A stretch of 64,000 nucleotides of DNA from positions 1,506,001 to 1,570,000 of the forward strand of contig CM040103.1 of NCBI GenBank assembly GCA_022496805.1, given 5' to 3'. Positions within the stretch are counted from its first letter, which is position 1. Every line of letters starts with the position of its first letter. The position numbers were made by a program, and so were the translations under genes. Source of the stretch: Pohlia nutans. Its lineage: Eukaryota > Streptophyta > Bryopsida > Bryales > Mniaceae. Positions 40,078 through 52,708 of the stretch are shown one piece after another. A model generated the notes under the pieces. It made no database searches and was not told where the DNA came from. It was given only the letters and a program-made list of their open reading frames with translations.

Positions 40078-40665
40078 CCCTTTAGTGCCCATAATGGTTT
40101 TGGAGAAACCACATGTGTTTGGATGGTATTTTTTTAAACTTTCTCTATTGAAATTATAGATACTGTTAATAGCATTCAACCATATAAATGTAATTTTAGC
40201 CTAATCAAACAAGTGTTGGTTAAATCTTGGTAAGATTGGATTATTGAATTAGAAGATTACAGTATATCTTTGAATTGTATAATGCACACTCAAGAATGAG
40301 ATTTTGGAGGGTGTATAACTTCAAAGTTAAATAGGATTTGGTTAAGTTTTCAAGAATGACAATGAAGATTTGACTTGCGTCAACACCTTTCCATTGCAAT
40401 CTTTCATGTTAATAACATACTCGCACATAATTATTGTGCATTTTACAAGTGAGAGTGACTTATATGTATATAGTTCAGGACAATAATTTATAAGTTAATA
40501 TATGAAAGGAGTTGGTACATTGATCAAGATCATAATATATACACTAATGGAACATGAACAAGAGAACACGATCTAAAAAATAAATACATAATGACATACT
40601 TCCAAACACAAGAAATATTGCATAGTACATGTGTTTTATTTGTAAGTATTTACATAATGTAATTC
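40078..40665 (+). mobile_element. TTAA-type element, family A, truncated copy
   Basis: It begins CCCTTTAGTGCCCA after TTAC and runs parallel to 59816-60400: GATTACAGTAT, ATAATGCACACTCAAGAATGAG and GATTTTGGAGGGTGT all occur in the same order. The right terminus is missing. Confidence 0.7.
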
Positions 40666-42840
40666 ATCAACATTATGGAGGTATAACAGAAATTTCAACA
40701 TGATTGGAAGTTATTTGAAATATTTATAAACTTTGTCATATAAACAAGATAACAATTTAGAACAAATGAATTTTTGAAAATTTTAATATCAAAAATAATA
40801 TTGAAGGTAGATAAAAGTTATGTACACAAGTAGTTGAAATGTGAAATTGAAGAAATTAAAAGAGACGCATGATAGGAGCATCCTTAAAAAGCCCTTTGTA
40901 TTTTGGATACTCAAATTTCAAATTTCTCAACGTGTAAAATCTTCAAATGAAGTCTATTCTCCAATCCCAATGGTCAAAAGATGTATGATAACTCAACATA
41001 AACCTTTAATGAAAATACCAACTTCAACAAAGCTAAAACACTTGATTTTGTGGGCCTTTTACCAAAATCCGTCCAAAGAATAGATGGTTGGTCTTTTTGG
41101 AGTTAAAATTAAACTCAACGTTGTTTTTACCAAAAAGTTGTATTTAAAAAGTGAACATGAGGTTGATAACGTTTCCACTCGAGGGAGTGGCCCTTGTAGA
41201 AATAAATTCATGAGAAAAAACTAATTGCATTCTAAATAGTCATAATTTATGAATTACAACTCATAAAATTTGAATTCATTTGACTTTGGAAAATCTTATG
41301 AGGTACACTTTAAAATATGAAAATTCATGATAAATTCAATTGAAAATCTTATGAGTTTTAAAATGGTCATCCCCGTTTAAAATGAATGGGACTCATATTT
41401 GAAGTATAAAGGAGAGAACGATTATTCCAGGTAAAAACAACCAAAAGATAGGACTGTTATTTTTGATAAAAAAGAGTACTTTAGAATTGTATGGTAAATT
41501 GTAGTATTCATAAATATAGTTTTAGTTTTAATATGAAGCAATGTCATTTATATATACTAAATGTGCTTTTGTAAAGTATTATGTTTGTATTATAAATCTT
41601 AATTTAGAAAAAGGATTCATTCAAAATAAGGTTGGTCAAGTTGAAGCATTGATTTTCAAAGAATATGTTTCAAGAATTCTTTTATTTGATTTGATTAAAA
41701 AAAATTAAAATCAAAATTGAAGATAGTTGAAAAGAAATGTAATTTCTTTTGGAAATGTGTACCACTTAAAGGTTCTTGTAAAGGACATTGATGAATGACA
41801 CTTGGAAAACATAGTATGACTTTTGAACTTGTGAGATGATTTGAAAGGACGTTTATAGACCATATTGGAAGACATCGTGATGACTCTTGGACTTAAATAT
41901 ACCCTCGTATGTTGGAAGTTACTATCATCGTTTTTTGACCTTGATCTTAGTAGTAAGGTATTTTACACAACATTCTTGAATAGATTAGTTCAAGTTTCCT
42001 CATTTGATCAAAGATGCATGAAAATCTCAAATTAGCCTTCAAACCCTGAAAAGGGCCATGTTCATTCCTAAAATTGATCACTATTTGTGATGCTTTGAAG
42101 GTTGCAGTTGTATCTCTCAATTGATGTTTATGTCAAAAACTTCATTATTGAAGCTCAAAAAAGACTTAGTCATGAGAATGTATTTCAAATTTCAAGACAA
42201 TATATTGTATATATTACATAATAATAAGGTTTGATCATGCGCCTTCTTTCAAAAAGAATTATTCAGGTCAATATGACATTCACTGCAAACATTTTCATAA
42301 TTTTTGAAATCATTATTAGCAATTGAAATTTTAGGAGCATACAAAGATGTATTGTATTTAGGTGCTCACCAAAAATGATGTTTTAAAACTAAATACAACA
42401 ACAATGATTGATTCCAAAAAAATTAAGTTTGGGTGAAGTGACTTATTGGAGACTTGTTGAGTCCTTACTAATTATTACATTGCATAAAATGTGTAAAGAT
42501 TTAAACTGTTTTTGGAATATTCCAAAATAATATAAAATGTGTAGAAAAGTTTCAAAAGATTGTAAAAATATGCCACTTCAAATATATTTAAACTTCTTTT
42601 GTAATTATTATATAGTGTTAATGACATAATATTGACAAATGTTTTGCATATTGTACACCTTTTTCTTGAACAAATTTGATGTCATAGTGTGGAAATATCT
42701 TTTAGGTCACAAACCTCCCTAACTACCATGTCCCAAATTCACTTAAACCAACCTCTTAGTTTTTTCCCTGGCGGGTCAATCAATGTAATTGCACATCTTG
42801 AAGGATTTTTCTATTCTCGTATCGGACATTTACAATTCAT
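40666..42840. other. AT-rich intergenic, nothing recognised
   Basis: No credible ORF (the longest is 80 codons at 40841-41083, without domains) and no clear element boundary. Confidence 0.5.
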
Positions 42841-42844
42841 TTGT

Positions 42845-42883
42845 TTAGGGTTTTAGGGTTTAGGATTTAGAGTTTAGGGTTTT
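42845..42883. repeat. Degenerate telomere-type repeat
   Basis: Five to six variants of TTTAGGG (with TTTTAGGG, TTTAGGA and TTTAGAG) in a row. Confidence 0.8.
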
Positions 42884-42885
42884 TT

Positions 42886-43858
42886 ACTATATATTTTATG
42901 AAAAGTTAGCTTCATGCATGTGTGATCCGATTAGAAAGGGGATGATTTGTGAAAGTTCTATGCTCATTTATGTTGTAGTAATTCACTCAAGATTTCAAAG
43001 AGTTTAGTGTAAAAATGCTCTTAACCCCTAAACGTCCTCACCTATGTCCAATTTGGGCAGTTTTGCAAAGATGCATTATAAAATGCAATTAACATGAATA
43101 TCTGAAACTTGATGTATGAATAAAAGTTATACATTTTGAAATTTAGATTCAATCTATACGGTTAGATCTGTGATTGCAATCACTAGTATTTTTCTATAAA
43201 TTTTGAAACATAAAATAAAAAATTATTTTGTGATTCGATTATGAATAAGATATTGACAATATGGAGATAAAATTTGTTGTGATGGCTTATAATGTAGTAC
43301 TCTAGGTGTAGTGATTTTTGGAGATTTTTTGAATGCTTCACTTTATGAGTTTATTTTTTCAAGAGCACTTTTAGACTAAAATCTTCAAAATTTTGGGTGA
43401 AACACTGCAACACAAAATGAGGCATAAGTTTTTCAAAAATTGTTTCCTTTTCGATCGGATCATACATGCATGAAGCTAACTTCCCATAAAAAATTCAGTA
43501 AAAAAATCACACTACAAAAAGTGCATGACGGATGAGAAACTACGGATGAAATTTGTACATCAAGCAAAATATGCATGGTTGGGCGGTTAGGGGTTAAAAA
43601 GGTCAACTCATATAATTAAGCAACCAAAAATATCCAAAACACACTACACTTAGAGTATTACATTTCAACCAATCACAAAAAATCTCATTCACAAATTGTC
43701 AATGTATTATTCGTAAGTGAATTACAAGAGAATTTTTTAATTTATAGTTTATAATTTTATACAAAAACGGTGATAGCAATCGCACATCTAACCGTATGGA
43801 TAGAATCTAAAATTGATAATGTACAACTTTTATTTATACATCAAGTTCAATGGGGGAA
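42886..43858 (-). mobile_element. Family B element split by a nested insertion
   Basis: 42886-43020 and 43598-43858 together read like the element at 2151-2716 in the same orientation. The join is exactly at the TTAA that flanks the inner element 43025-43593. It is therefore an older copy that received a younger relative. Confidence 0.75.
43025..43593 (+). mobile_element. Family B TTAA-type element, nested copy
   Basis: 569 bp between TTAA at 43021-43024 and 43594-43597. The ends are CCCCTAAACGTCC and GGGCGGTTAGGGG. It is oriented opposite to the copy it interrupts. Non-coding; best representative of family B in this window. Confidence 0.85.
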
Positions 43859-43869
43859 TTTTGTTATAT

Positions 43870-44389
43870 ATATATATATATTTTTGGGATTGTGTTCTGT
43901 TGTTCATGTTCCATTAGTGTATGTATTCCGATCTTGATCAACGTACTAACTCCTTTCATATTCAAAAGTATAATATTTTGTCCTAAACCGTATATGGATA
44001 AATCACTATCGCATATAAAGTTCACAAAAATTGTGTGTGAGTTTGTTCTTGACATGAAAGACTGCAATGAAGAGGTGTCAACATAAGTCGTTGCTCAATC
44101 TCTTCACTTTCATTTTTGAAAATTAAACCCAAATTCTATTTAACTTTGAGTCACACATCCTCCAAAATCTCATTTTTGAGTGTGCATTGTATGGTTCAAA
44201 AACATACTATAATCTTCCAATTCAACGGTCTGATCTTACCAAGGTTTGACAAGAACTCGTTTGATTAACCTATGCTTACATTTATACGGTTAAATACTAT
44301 TAATGGTATTCATAATTTGAACAAAGAGAGCTTTAAAAAATACACTTAAAAACTTTGGTTTCCCTAGAACCACCTTGGGCACTAAAGGG
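43870..44389 (-). mobile_element. Family A TTAA-type element, truncated copy
   Basis: Reverse complement of the first two-thirds of 59816-60617. It ends TTGGGCACTAAAGGG followed by TTAA at 44390-44393. The other end is lost near an AT microsatellite at about 43865. Confidence 0.75.
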
Positions 44390-44416
44390 TTAAAGGTGAT
44401 CCCAACCAATTACTAT

Positions 44417-44737
44417 ACCGTACGTGGAAGGCAGGGTCGGCAGAAAATAATTTCCTAAAAAATGCCGGAAAAAAATAAAAATTTATTAAGTATTTTGTCG
44501 AAATCAACAAAAATAAAGTCAACAAAAACCCGAAAAAGGAATAAAAACATAACACTCAATGAAAATTGCAGACAGAAAACAAAAAAAAAAAAAAACGTTT
44601 AGTCGCTGATTTTTTAATGTTAGCTATTAATAGCCGATTTCTTATTAATTACTTTTGAAAGTGCCGACCTAATGTGTTTCAACTTTTATTAATTATTTGA
44701 CATGAAAGTGGTGACCCTACCTTCCACGTATGGTATT
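44417..44737. mobile_element. Unclassified MITE with 23-bp imperfect inverted ends
   Basis: The left end ATACCGTACGTGGAAGG and the right end CCTTCCACGTATGGTAT are inverted with few changes, and AGGGTC/GACCCT continues the pairing inward. The target duplication is not clear. The interior is AT-rich and non-coding. Confidence 0.6.
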
Positions 44738-44999
44738 CAAGAATGGTATCAAAGGACGGATAGGCTCATGTCCTAATCAAGAAGATGAAAAGTCAAAAAG
44801 GTAAAGAACTCAATCACCCATGAGAGTAAATGAAAACTTGTTGTACTCCTTTACAAAGTCAAAAACATGAAAAATATCTAATATTGACGATATCCAATAA
44901 GAATAAACTTTCGAATGGATGAAAATCTCAAAAAGTATATAAGTAGAGCTTGAAGGTGATGAGTGACATCCTTTTCTTTTGAACGTAACGTACTCTCGT

Positions 45000-45290
45000 C
45001 AAGATGCAGAGCTCTTCGCCCAAGGCCTTGTCACACATCTTGATTGTCTGGATTGTGTTTTAGTTTCAGAGCTTTAAATAAACGGTGTAGCGCCAGCCAA
45101 CAGTCAAGATCACTGAATCCAACGGCGGAGATCAGCCAGGCCGACGTGAGCCACGAATGGCCGAAATCAATCGGCATCACGCGCCGTTCGACGAACGAAC
45201 GAGAAGCATCCACTCGTTCGTTCGCTTGACCGACCGAAAGTCGTCCGCCACATAAAAAGGTGAGCTGCAGTCTGCCTGTGCGCCGAAAGC
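45000..45290 (+). promoter_or_regulatory. Probable HAK promoter
   Basis: A less AT-rich block just upstream of a long leader. CATAAAAAGG at about 45250 is a plausible TATA box. CGAACGAACGAG (45197-45208) and CTCGTTCGTTCG (45214-45225) form a 12-bp perfect inverted repeat about 40 bp upstream. GACGTGAGCC at about 45144 contains a bZIP-like ACGTG core. Start of transcription is not determinable here. Confidence 0.45.
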
Positions 45291-45541
45291 CTTTCAGTTC
45301 ATTCCATCTTCCATTTTGTTGCTGTCATTTTGTTGCGAAAAGCAGAGCTTCTTTTTCCTTTGGCGACCTCGTAGATGCATATCTGAGCGTGCCAGTTGCA
45401 GAGAAAGCTCAAGCTTATCGTGTGTGCTTTGGAGCAGTGAAAACAGAACAATGAAGATGGAAATAGTTCAAGGAATGACGATGTTGGATCCTTGCGTGCG
45501 CCTCTAACGTATTGCGTCGTCCGGCTTTTTGCGATCTCTCA

Positions 45542-47371
45542 GGTTTGTGATGCGCATTTCTGTGGCTGAGGTGCTGATTTTTTATTTTTGATTTGATTTT
45601 TTTTTGTTTTTCTCGCTGAAGTAGTTTAGCGATTTGTTGATAATTTTGTAACATGTCTTTTAAATTCGACAGTGTTTTTTGCGAGCTCTGACGTATGTGA
45701 TGCGCATGTGCGGTTGCTGAGGTGCTGATTTTTGATTTTTGATTTAGTTTTTTTGTTTTTCTTGCTGAAGTAGTTTTAGTGATTTGTTGATAATTTTTGT
45801 AACACGTCTTTGAAATTCGATAGTGTTTTTTGCGAGCTCTGACGTATGTGGTGCGCATGTGAGGTGCGGGTTTTTTTACTTTTTTTTACTTTTTTTGTTG
45901 CTGAAGTAGTTTAGTGATTTGTTGATAATTTTGGAAGATTTTCTCTTTTTCTTTTTTCTTTTTCTTTTTTTGATAATATAATTTTAATTTTGATTTTGAT
46001 TTTTGGAAATTGAAATTCGAGGACTGAGTTTCATGTGGTGGACTCGGGGTTTTTATTTTTCTGCTTGTTCAGGTGGATCATACTTTGTGTTTTAATTCTT
46101 TACGAGGGATTTGACGTGAGGGAATGTCGATGTTGGATTCTTTCGTTTGCAATGTCTTTTTACTGTAGTGCGTATCGCGCATTGTGTTTTTAGTTGTTTT
46201 GCGAGCTTTTAGTTCTGTGTTGAATTTGTGATGGACGATTTTTCGCTTTTGTTTGCTTCTGTTTCTGAAGTAGTTAGAGATTCGGTGATATTGGTGAGCT
46301 GACGTCGTGGATTTGGAAATTTGACAGTATTTTGGATGTTGTGGACTCGAGGAATTTTTTTTCTGCTTATTGTGTGGATCATACTTTGTTAGATTATTGA
46401 CGAGGATTTGGTCCTTTTACATTCCTTTCACATCCATGTCACATTCTTTCGTGCGCTTCTGTTAATTTATTGTCTCTGTCATGGTCGTGGTGACGGTTTT
46501 GCGAGCTCTGTTGCATGAAGTGCGGATTGTTTGCTTCTCTTGTTGTGTCGTGATTCGGTGATATTGTTGTGCTGCCTTGTATGACGTCCTTTGGGAAGAG
46601 TAAATTGGAAATTCGACGGTGTTTTGGATTGAGTTGCATGTGGCGGTCTTATTGTTGTGAGGGTTTTGCGTGCTCTCAGTTACGTATTGTATTTGTAGTG
46701 GGCGAGGTTCGGTTTTGTATGCTTTTCTTGCCGAATTAGTTTAGTGTTTAGGTGACATCGTTGTCCTGTCTTGTAGCTCTTCCTTTGAGAAGTGGAAATT
46801 GGACATCCGACGGTCTTTTGGATTGAGTTGCATGTGGCGGTCTTGAGAAAATTTTCTGCTTTTTAGGTGAATCATACTGATTTATGTCTGATTTGTTGAC
46901 AAGGTTTTGACGCATGACGGTCCTTTTAGTCTCGTTTCGTGATAGTTGAATGTCGCTATTGGGTTCTCTCGTGCGCCTCTATTAATGTATTGCGTTTTTT
47001 TCTGTTGTGGTGAGGTCTCAAGAATGTCTTGCATTTGTTGTGGCCAAGCTGCGGATTTATTTGCTTCTCTTGCCGTAGTAGTTTTGTGATTCGGTGATAT
47101 TGCCGGCTTTTGTCACATTGTGCATCGTGTGCGAGAGGGGTTTTAGCATTTTCAATACGGTAGCACTGAAATTTATATTGGCATCTGCTGCTTTGCGTCA
47201 TACCTCAAATTTTAAGTCTAAAGTTGGAAAGTGTAATTTTGCATTCGGGAATTGTGGTACCAGCTGGTCCTGAAACTGCCATATATCCATCGGAGAATTA
47301 TGTCGTTAGAACTGGCACTTACAAATTTCACAGTTTGGCTGTCTACTTATTCGGTTCATTTTCTTGATGAC
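45542..47371 (+). other. T-rich leader intron with degenerate tandem repeats
   Basis: CTCAG before GTTTGTG at about 45541 and GATGACAG at about 47364-47371 are plausible donor and acceptor sites of a long 5'-UTR intron. Within it, a block (GAGCTCTGACGTATGTG, then GCTGAGGTGCTGATTTTT, then GAAGTAGTTTAG.GATTTGTTGATAATTTT) repeats about every 150-180 bp, clearly at 45540, 45690 and 45840 and with decay to about 47100. T-rich tracts fit plant introns. The short frames here are not credible genes. Confidence 0.55.
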
Positions 47372-48125
47372 AGGAATTACTCTAGGAATTGTAAACCCGC
47401 CTTTTGAGGAGCAGTGCACTGGTACGATAACTTTCACAGTCGACAACCGCCGCCTTTATAATTTCGAGCAAGGAAGAGAAGGGCTAGATTCGCGAACGGA
47501 AAGAGATCTGAACGTAGTGACGTTACCTGCAAATTCTGGGAACTCTCTATCGCTAAGTTGAGCGTGTGAAGGATGGCTGGAACGGATTCAAAATTGCAGA
47601 GTGACTGGTGCTTTGCTCATCGCCCGATTCCCATTCTCATTCTGTCGAGGAAGCTGGGTTCTTCTCAACAGCGAAGCAAGCGTTCTACCGCCGGAGAAGG
47701 GGTTCAGTGAAATAGCCTCAGTACGATTCACCTTTTCGAATTTGCGAAACTAATTTTATTTGGTACATGGCCTTTACTTCACACGTCACACGGCGATTCT
47801 CGTCGCTGAATTAGCTCCCACTGATTGTGCATCCACATGCCGGATTGTTCAAGAAGTGGTTATGCTCAACAATTAAAATCTTAGGAGGCCTATTCGATGT
47901 CACTTCACTACCTGCTTCCTGCAGTTCAAAGCTTATTGGCTTACCCAGTGTCTCCAAACGTGTCCACGGTTTTCTGAAGGGGTGAGATTTTACCAGTTAT
48001 TCCCGGAAAATTTGTGGCGTTCCTACTATATATCTGGTGAAGAAGAATCCATTTGATATGCCAGTCTAGAAATTAAATCTAAAAAGAACTGTGGAATTCG
48101 AGATCTGATTGGCGGTTCCGGGACC

Positions 48126-51100
48126 ATGGGTTCACTCGAAGTGGATCAAGAGCTGGGAGCAAATCGTGAAGGAGAAGTTGAGAATCAGGTTGTGAATTCA
48201 AAGCAGCTTCGCTTACGGAGAGCGGTTTCAGATGTGCATTTCAAGGCTAAGTTAGCTCCTGTTTTTCCTGGTAAAAAGGTGCGCTTATCAGCTTACTCTA
48301 GTTTGAATACAGTAAAAATATAGATGCGTAGTGTTTATGATATCTTGACCTCCTAGATTCACAATCCTAGAATGTCCTTGATTAAGAAATCTCACACTCA
48401 AGAGCTTGGATACATATGTGGCTTTTTAAACCAGGATATAAATCTCAACTAACAAGTATTTGTCATGTAAAGTAGAAAGTTGTTCGCTCGTACTGTGCTG
48501 TCGTTCTTTTAATCAGAATGAGCTTAGAGGTTAAGTTTTCACACCGCTTACTGTGATAAGTTGGAACTAAAGTATGCGTTTTTTGAGATCAGAAAAAATG
48601 AAAGCCTAAGCAAGAACTCATAGACTAAGCCCTAAAATACTTTGCGGTCGTTGAAACATATACGGCAATGGCGCTTCTATGTGACGTTAAACGAAATTCA
48701 TCAAGAGCTTGAATGAACTGCTTGAGGAAGGATTGGAGGGATCACTAGTGGGACAATCAACTGAGCATCATGTTGTTGGATCAAAATCAGGATTACGGCA
48801 AATGGGGTACATTTGTGTTGGCATACCAGACGCTTGGCGTTGTGTTTGGAGGTCTGGTAACTTCTCCACTCTACGTGTGGCCAACTATCCAGCTTTCCAA
48901 TCCTGGGGAAACAGAATTCCTAGGTGTACTAAGTCTTATATTCTGGACATTTACACTGGTGGCGTTAGTGAAATATGGCTTCATCGTCATCAATGCCGAT
49001 GATCATGGCGAAGGTTCGGTTTCCCAGCCCATATCCCTCTTCGAAATTTGTCATATACGTTATCTGGACGTTGCTGGTTTTCCCTTTCATGTTGGTTGAC
49101 GCTTCTTTTCTGCAGTGGTCCGGTTCTAGAGGGCTGGTATTAATAGAAACCCAGTCTGGCCACTAATCTGGTCAATTCGGCTTGCATGCACGACTGGGTG
49201 GAGTCAGGTCAGGCTTTTAATGAAATTTTCCTTAACCATTGTACTTCGGAGACATGGCTGAACCGCTGTGCATGGCCAAACAGGGGGAACATTTGCAGTG
49301 TACTCTATTCTATGTCGGCACGCCGATTTTGGACAGAGGACTGGGGAACCATCGGACTATCCCTCAACGGAATCATACAAGAACAGAAGTTTAGGGTATT
49401 CGGAGTCCGGATTAGCTACCAAATTGCGACGTTTTATTGAGAAACGAGAGGGCGCTAGATTTTTCCTTTTCTTCACAATCATGCTCGGTACCGGCCTCGT
49501 CATTGGCGATGGCATACTCACACCTGCCATCTCAGGTTAGCAATAATATTTTCATTCCTATTTTGAAGTATTGTCCCAGATTCATTTTAACAGATGGTGG
49601 AGGGGAACTATTTTCGTATTTCTATGATCGATGTTTAACTTTCTATTTGCTTGACTGTGCAGTGCTATCAGCCATGGCAGGCATTCAGAGCGAGAATCCG
49701 TCTCTCCCTACTGGTACGTAGTGCAATAGCATCATCGTCGTGCAATACCAGAAGTAGGATGTATGCCGCAGAATAGGAATGTGTTCTTACGATGCTGAGC
49801 CTTTGGATAAAAGCTTACCTTTTCGTTTGTTTTGCACTCCTGGATTCATGGAAGGAATAAACGTATGTCATCATATCGATGTTTGTTTTGAATATGATCT
49901 GAGTCGCTAATTATTTGTATATGCTTGATATGAAAAGATTGCTAATATGGAATTCCTGTTTGCGATTTTGGGGGGCAGCTGTTGTGACTTGGGTTTCGGC
50001 AGCCATATTGGTGGTATTATTTCTGTTGCAGCGTTTTGGAACAAACCAGATAGGCTTCCTATTTTCACCAATAATGCTTTCGTGGCTGTTGGTAACTCCA
50101 ATGATCGGGGTCTACAATGTTGTGAAGTTTTACCCCTCTATATTCAAAGCTATATCTCCTTACTACATCATCGAGTTCTTTAAGAAAAATCAGAAGGATG
50201 GGTGGGTTGCGCTAGGAGGTGTAGTGCTCTGCATCACAGGTACGTGCTCTGAGATCCTTGCCCTCAGCTCATTATAAGGTTGGGAGATGTATGTAGTCGT
50301 ATCTTACTTGAGTCTTGAGCACGTCATAAACTTATTTCCTTGTCGCTCCCTCGTTTAATTGGCAGGTGCGGAAGCTTCTTATGCAGATCTTGGTCATTTC
50401 AGCAAACGCTCGATACAGGTGAATCTCCTGTCTTGACGGATGTTTTACCGCAACTTGTTTTTGGTACATTGTGGATCTCAATGTATGATCAGTTTCAATA
50501 CCGATGCAAAGTTGTTTTATAATCTAACATAGTGTTGCAACGTTCAGATCGCATTCACATGCATCGTCTATCCATCATGCATGCTCACATATGCCGGTGA
50601 GAGTGCGTATTTGATAGCCCACCCAGGCGACCATACGAATGCCTTTTTCAAGTCCGTCCCCAAGCCGGTGTATTGGCCTGTTTTCGCTGTGGCAACATTG
50701 GCTGCAATAGTGGCCAGCCAGTCACTGATAACAGCAACTTTTTCTCTTATTAAGCAATGCGTGTCACTTGGATGTTTCCCTCGAGTCAAAATGGTGCATA
50801 CTTCTCCGGACAAAGAAGGACAAGTTTATTCTCCCGAAGTCAACTACACCCTTATGGTTATATGTGTCGCAGTGGTTCTTGCGTTTCAGGATGCTACGTC
50901 GCTTGGGAATGCTTTTGGTACGTTTCTGAGGCTTCGTGGTTTTATGTTACAGCTTTTACACAGTGAGGATTCTTGGGTTTTCTCAAGATTTAGAGCATTT
51001 TCTTTCACTTCTGGGGTCAAGAGAATCTTTTCTGACGATTGGAAAACTATTTGTGTGCAGGAGTGGCGGTGTTAGGCGTGATGTTCATAACCACTTGTTT

Positions 51101-51959
51101 TATAAGCTTGGTGATGATTCTAGTGTGGAAACTTCCATTCCCACTGGTCCTGTTGTACTTGCTTGTGTTCGGATCTATTGAAGGCATTTACTTCACGGCC
51201 GTATTGAACAAAATACCACAAGGTGGCTGGGTGCCCTTCGCAATGGCCGGGGTATTTCTTGGAATATCTTTGTGCTGGAACTATGGGAGGCGGAGGAAAT
51301 TCGTTTATGAGATGGAGCACAAGATGGACCTAGAGAACTTAGCCCCATTGCTTTCTAATGGGGGAACGCAGCGGGTACCTGGAATCTGTTTCTTTTACAG
51401 CGACTTGGCGCTTGGCGTTCCCCCAATAATCACGCACTACGTGAATAACGTCCGCACGTTGCATAAAGTTCTCGTCTTTACTACAATAAGGTTTTTACCA
51501 GAACGTACAGTTCTACCCGAAAACCGGTTTTTTATTGGGCGGGTGGGATTCAAGGGAGTGTATCGATGCGTTGCATTTTATGGCTACCAGGATGTGATTG
51601 AATGCAACGACCAAGAATTTCGTGATCGAGCTATTGAAAGTCTTCGACTATACCTTGAGAATGGAGAAAGGAACGAACCAGATCCAAATGCTGAAGATGC
51701 TCGGACTCTATCATTTCAAAGAACCATAGCTGACCAGAATCTGGAGGACTTAAAGGAGTTGGAGAAAGCCCGTGAACACCATGCAGTTTATGTTATGGGC
51801 AAGGTTACTGTCCGGAGCAATGTCTCTACTGGCTGGTTTGGCCGACTTGTCATTAACGGAGGATACTCTCTCCTCAGGACTCTTTGCCGATCTGCTATAA
51901 AGGAGTTGCAGATCCCGCCAGCTAACTACCTCGAGGTAGGCATGCTCTATGAAATTTGA
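48126..51959 (+). CDS. HAK/KUP/KT potassium transporter, 8 coding exons
   Basis: Membrane potassium (K+/H+) uptake transporter. Exons: 48126-48278, 48749-49013, 49284-49535, 49663-49713, 49979-50239, 50366-50418, 50548-50917, 51061-51959. All are GT-AG, phases agree, and the total is 2304 nt (767 residues), normal for the family. Hallmarks: AYQTLGVVFG..TSPLY at the first helix, [103 protein letters not shown], and a long hydrophilic C-terminal domain ending LEVGMLYEI. About 12 membrane segments are visible. The first-helix motif reads GGLVTSPLY where the family usually has GDLGTSPLY, an unusual loss of the Asp. The start ATG has a good context (GGGACCATGGG). The exon 1-2 junction is the least certain. 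A long leader intron lies upstream. Confidence 0.93.
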
Positions 51960-52708
51960 GAGCTATAAGTGTACCGGATGCTCATTTGGATACGATGTAT
52001 ATGTTACATATGCATACATACATATATATTTCTGTTGAGAATCTTGTTGAGAACGAAAGTCCTTCAGTTCCGGAAGTGACGCTCTTCAGATTCTTAGTCG
52101 AATAAGTCGTATTTGTAAGGAGCCCCACTCCATTAGATGGCCTCTAATGCTCGTACAGTACAGTGAGTGTCCTTGAAGTTGTAGCTATTTCCACAAACAT
52201 CAGGGGATTTCGGGCTCCTCTACATACCTGTTGGTAGATGGGAGTGGTATATTTATGATTCAAAGTGTTGTGGTTGTTCTAGTTTAGAACTGTGCATAGT
52301 ATATATTGGTGTCCATCAGGTTCAGGAAGAGTGGAGCTGGATGCTATTATACCTCTCAGTTCTGTATCTGGTCTCACATAATGCAATACAGTTGTGAAGC
52401 TGTTTGTTGAATTCATTTTCTTTATATTACCATTGCTTATGTCCGTATCTGATGTATTTCCCTTGTTGAGAAGTTGTATCCTGGCCGAGCCGAAAGCAAT
52501 GAGGAGTTGAATTAAAGTAATTAGAGACAAAGACTTTGACTGTATCGGCTGCCAGCCGATACAATGTTAAAAGGACACAAATACCAGTGAGAGCATTGGG
52601 TTGTAGGGAAGGAGTGAATTAGTGTCGCCCACTTGTTAGTTTGCAACATGGTTGATATTGTGACTCGGGATTTACTGTGACCCGGGATATCGATTAGGTG
52701 GGATTGTT
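51960..52708 (+). other. HAK 3' UTR and flank
   Basis: The stretch after the stop codon probably holds the 3' UTR (TGTAAG- and TTGTTGAATT-like signals near 52400). No other gene is visible. The next foldback element starts 750 bp after the stop. Confidence 0.5.

Noticed and set aside
45415..45858. 147-codon minus-strand ORF
   Set aside because: Antisense of T-rich tandem repeats in the leader intron; internally repetitive Lys/Asn/Gln-rich peptide.
47364..47561. 65-codon ORF upstream of HAK
   Set aside because: It lies in the probable leader exon. It could be an upstream ORF, but there is no homology or context to support it.
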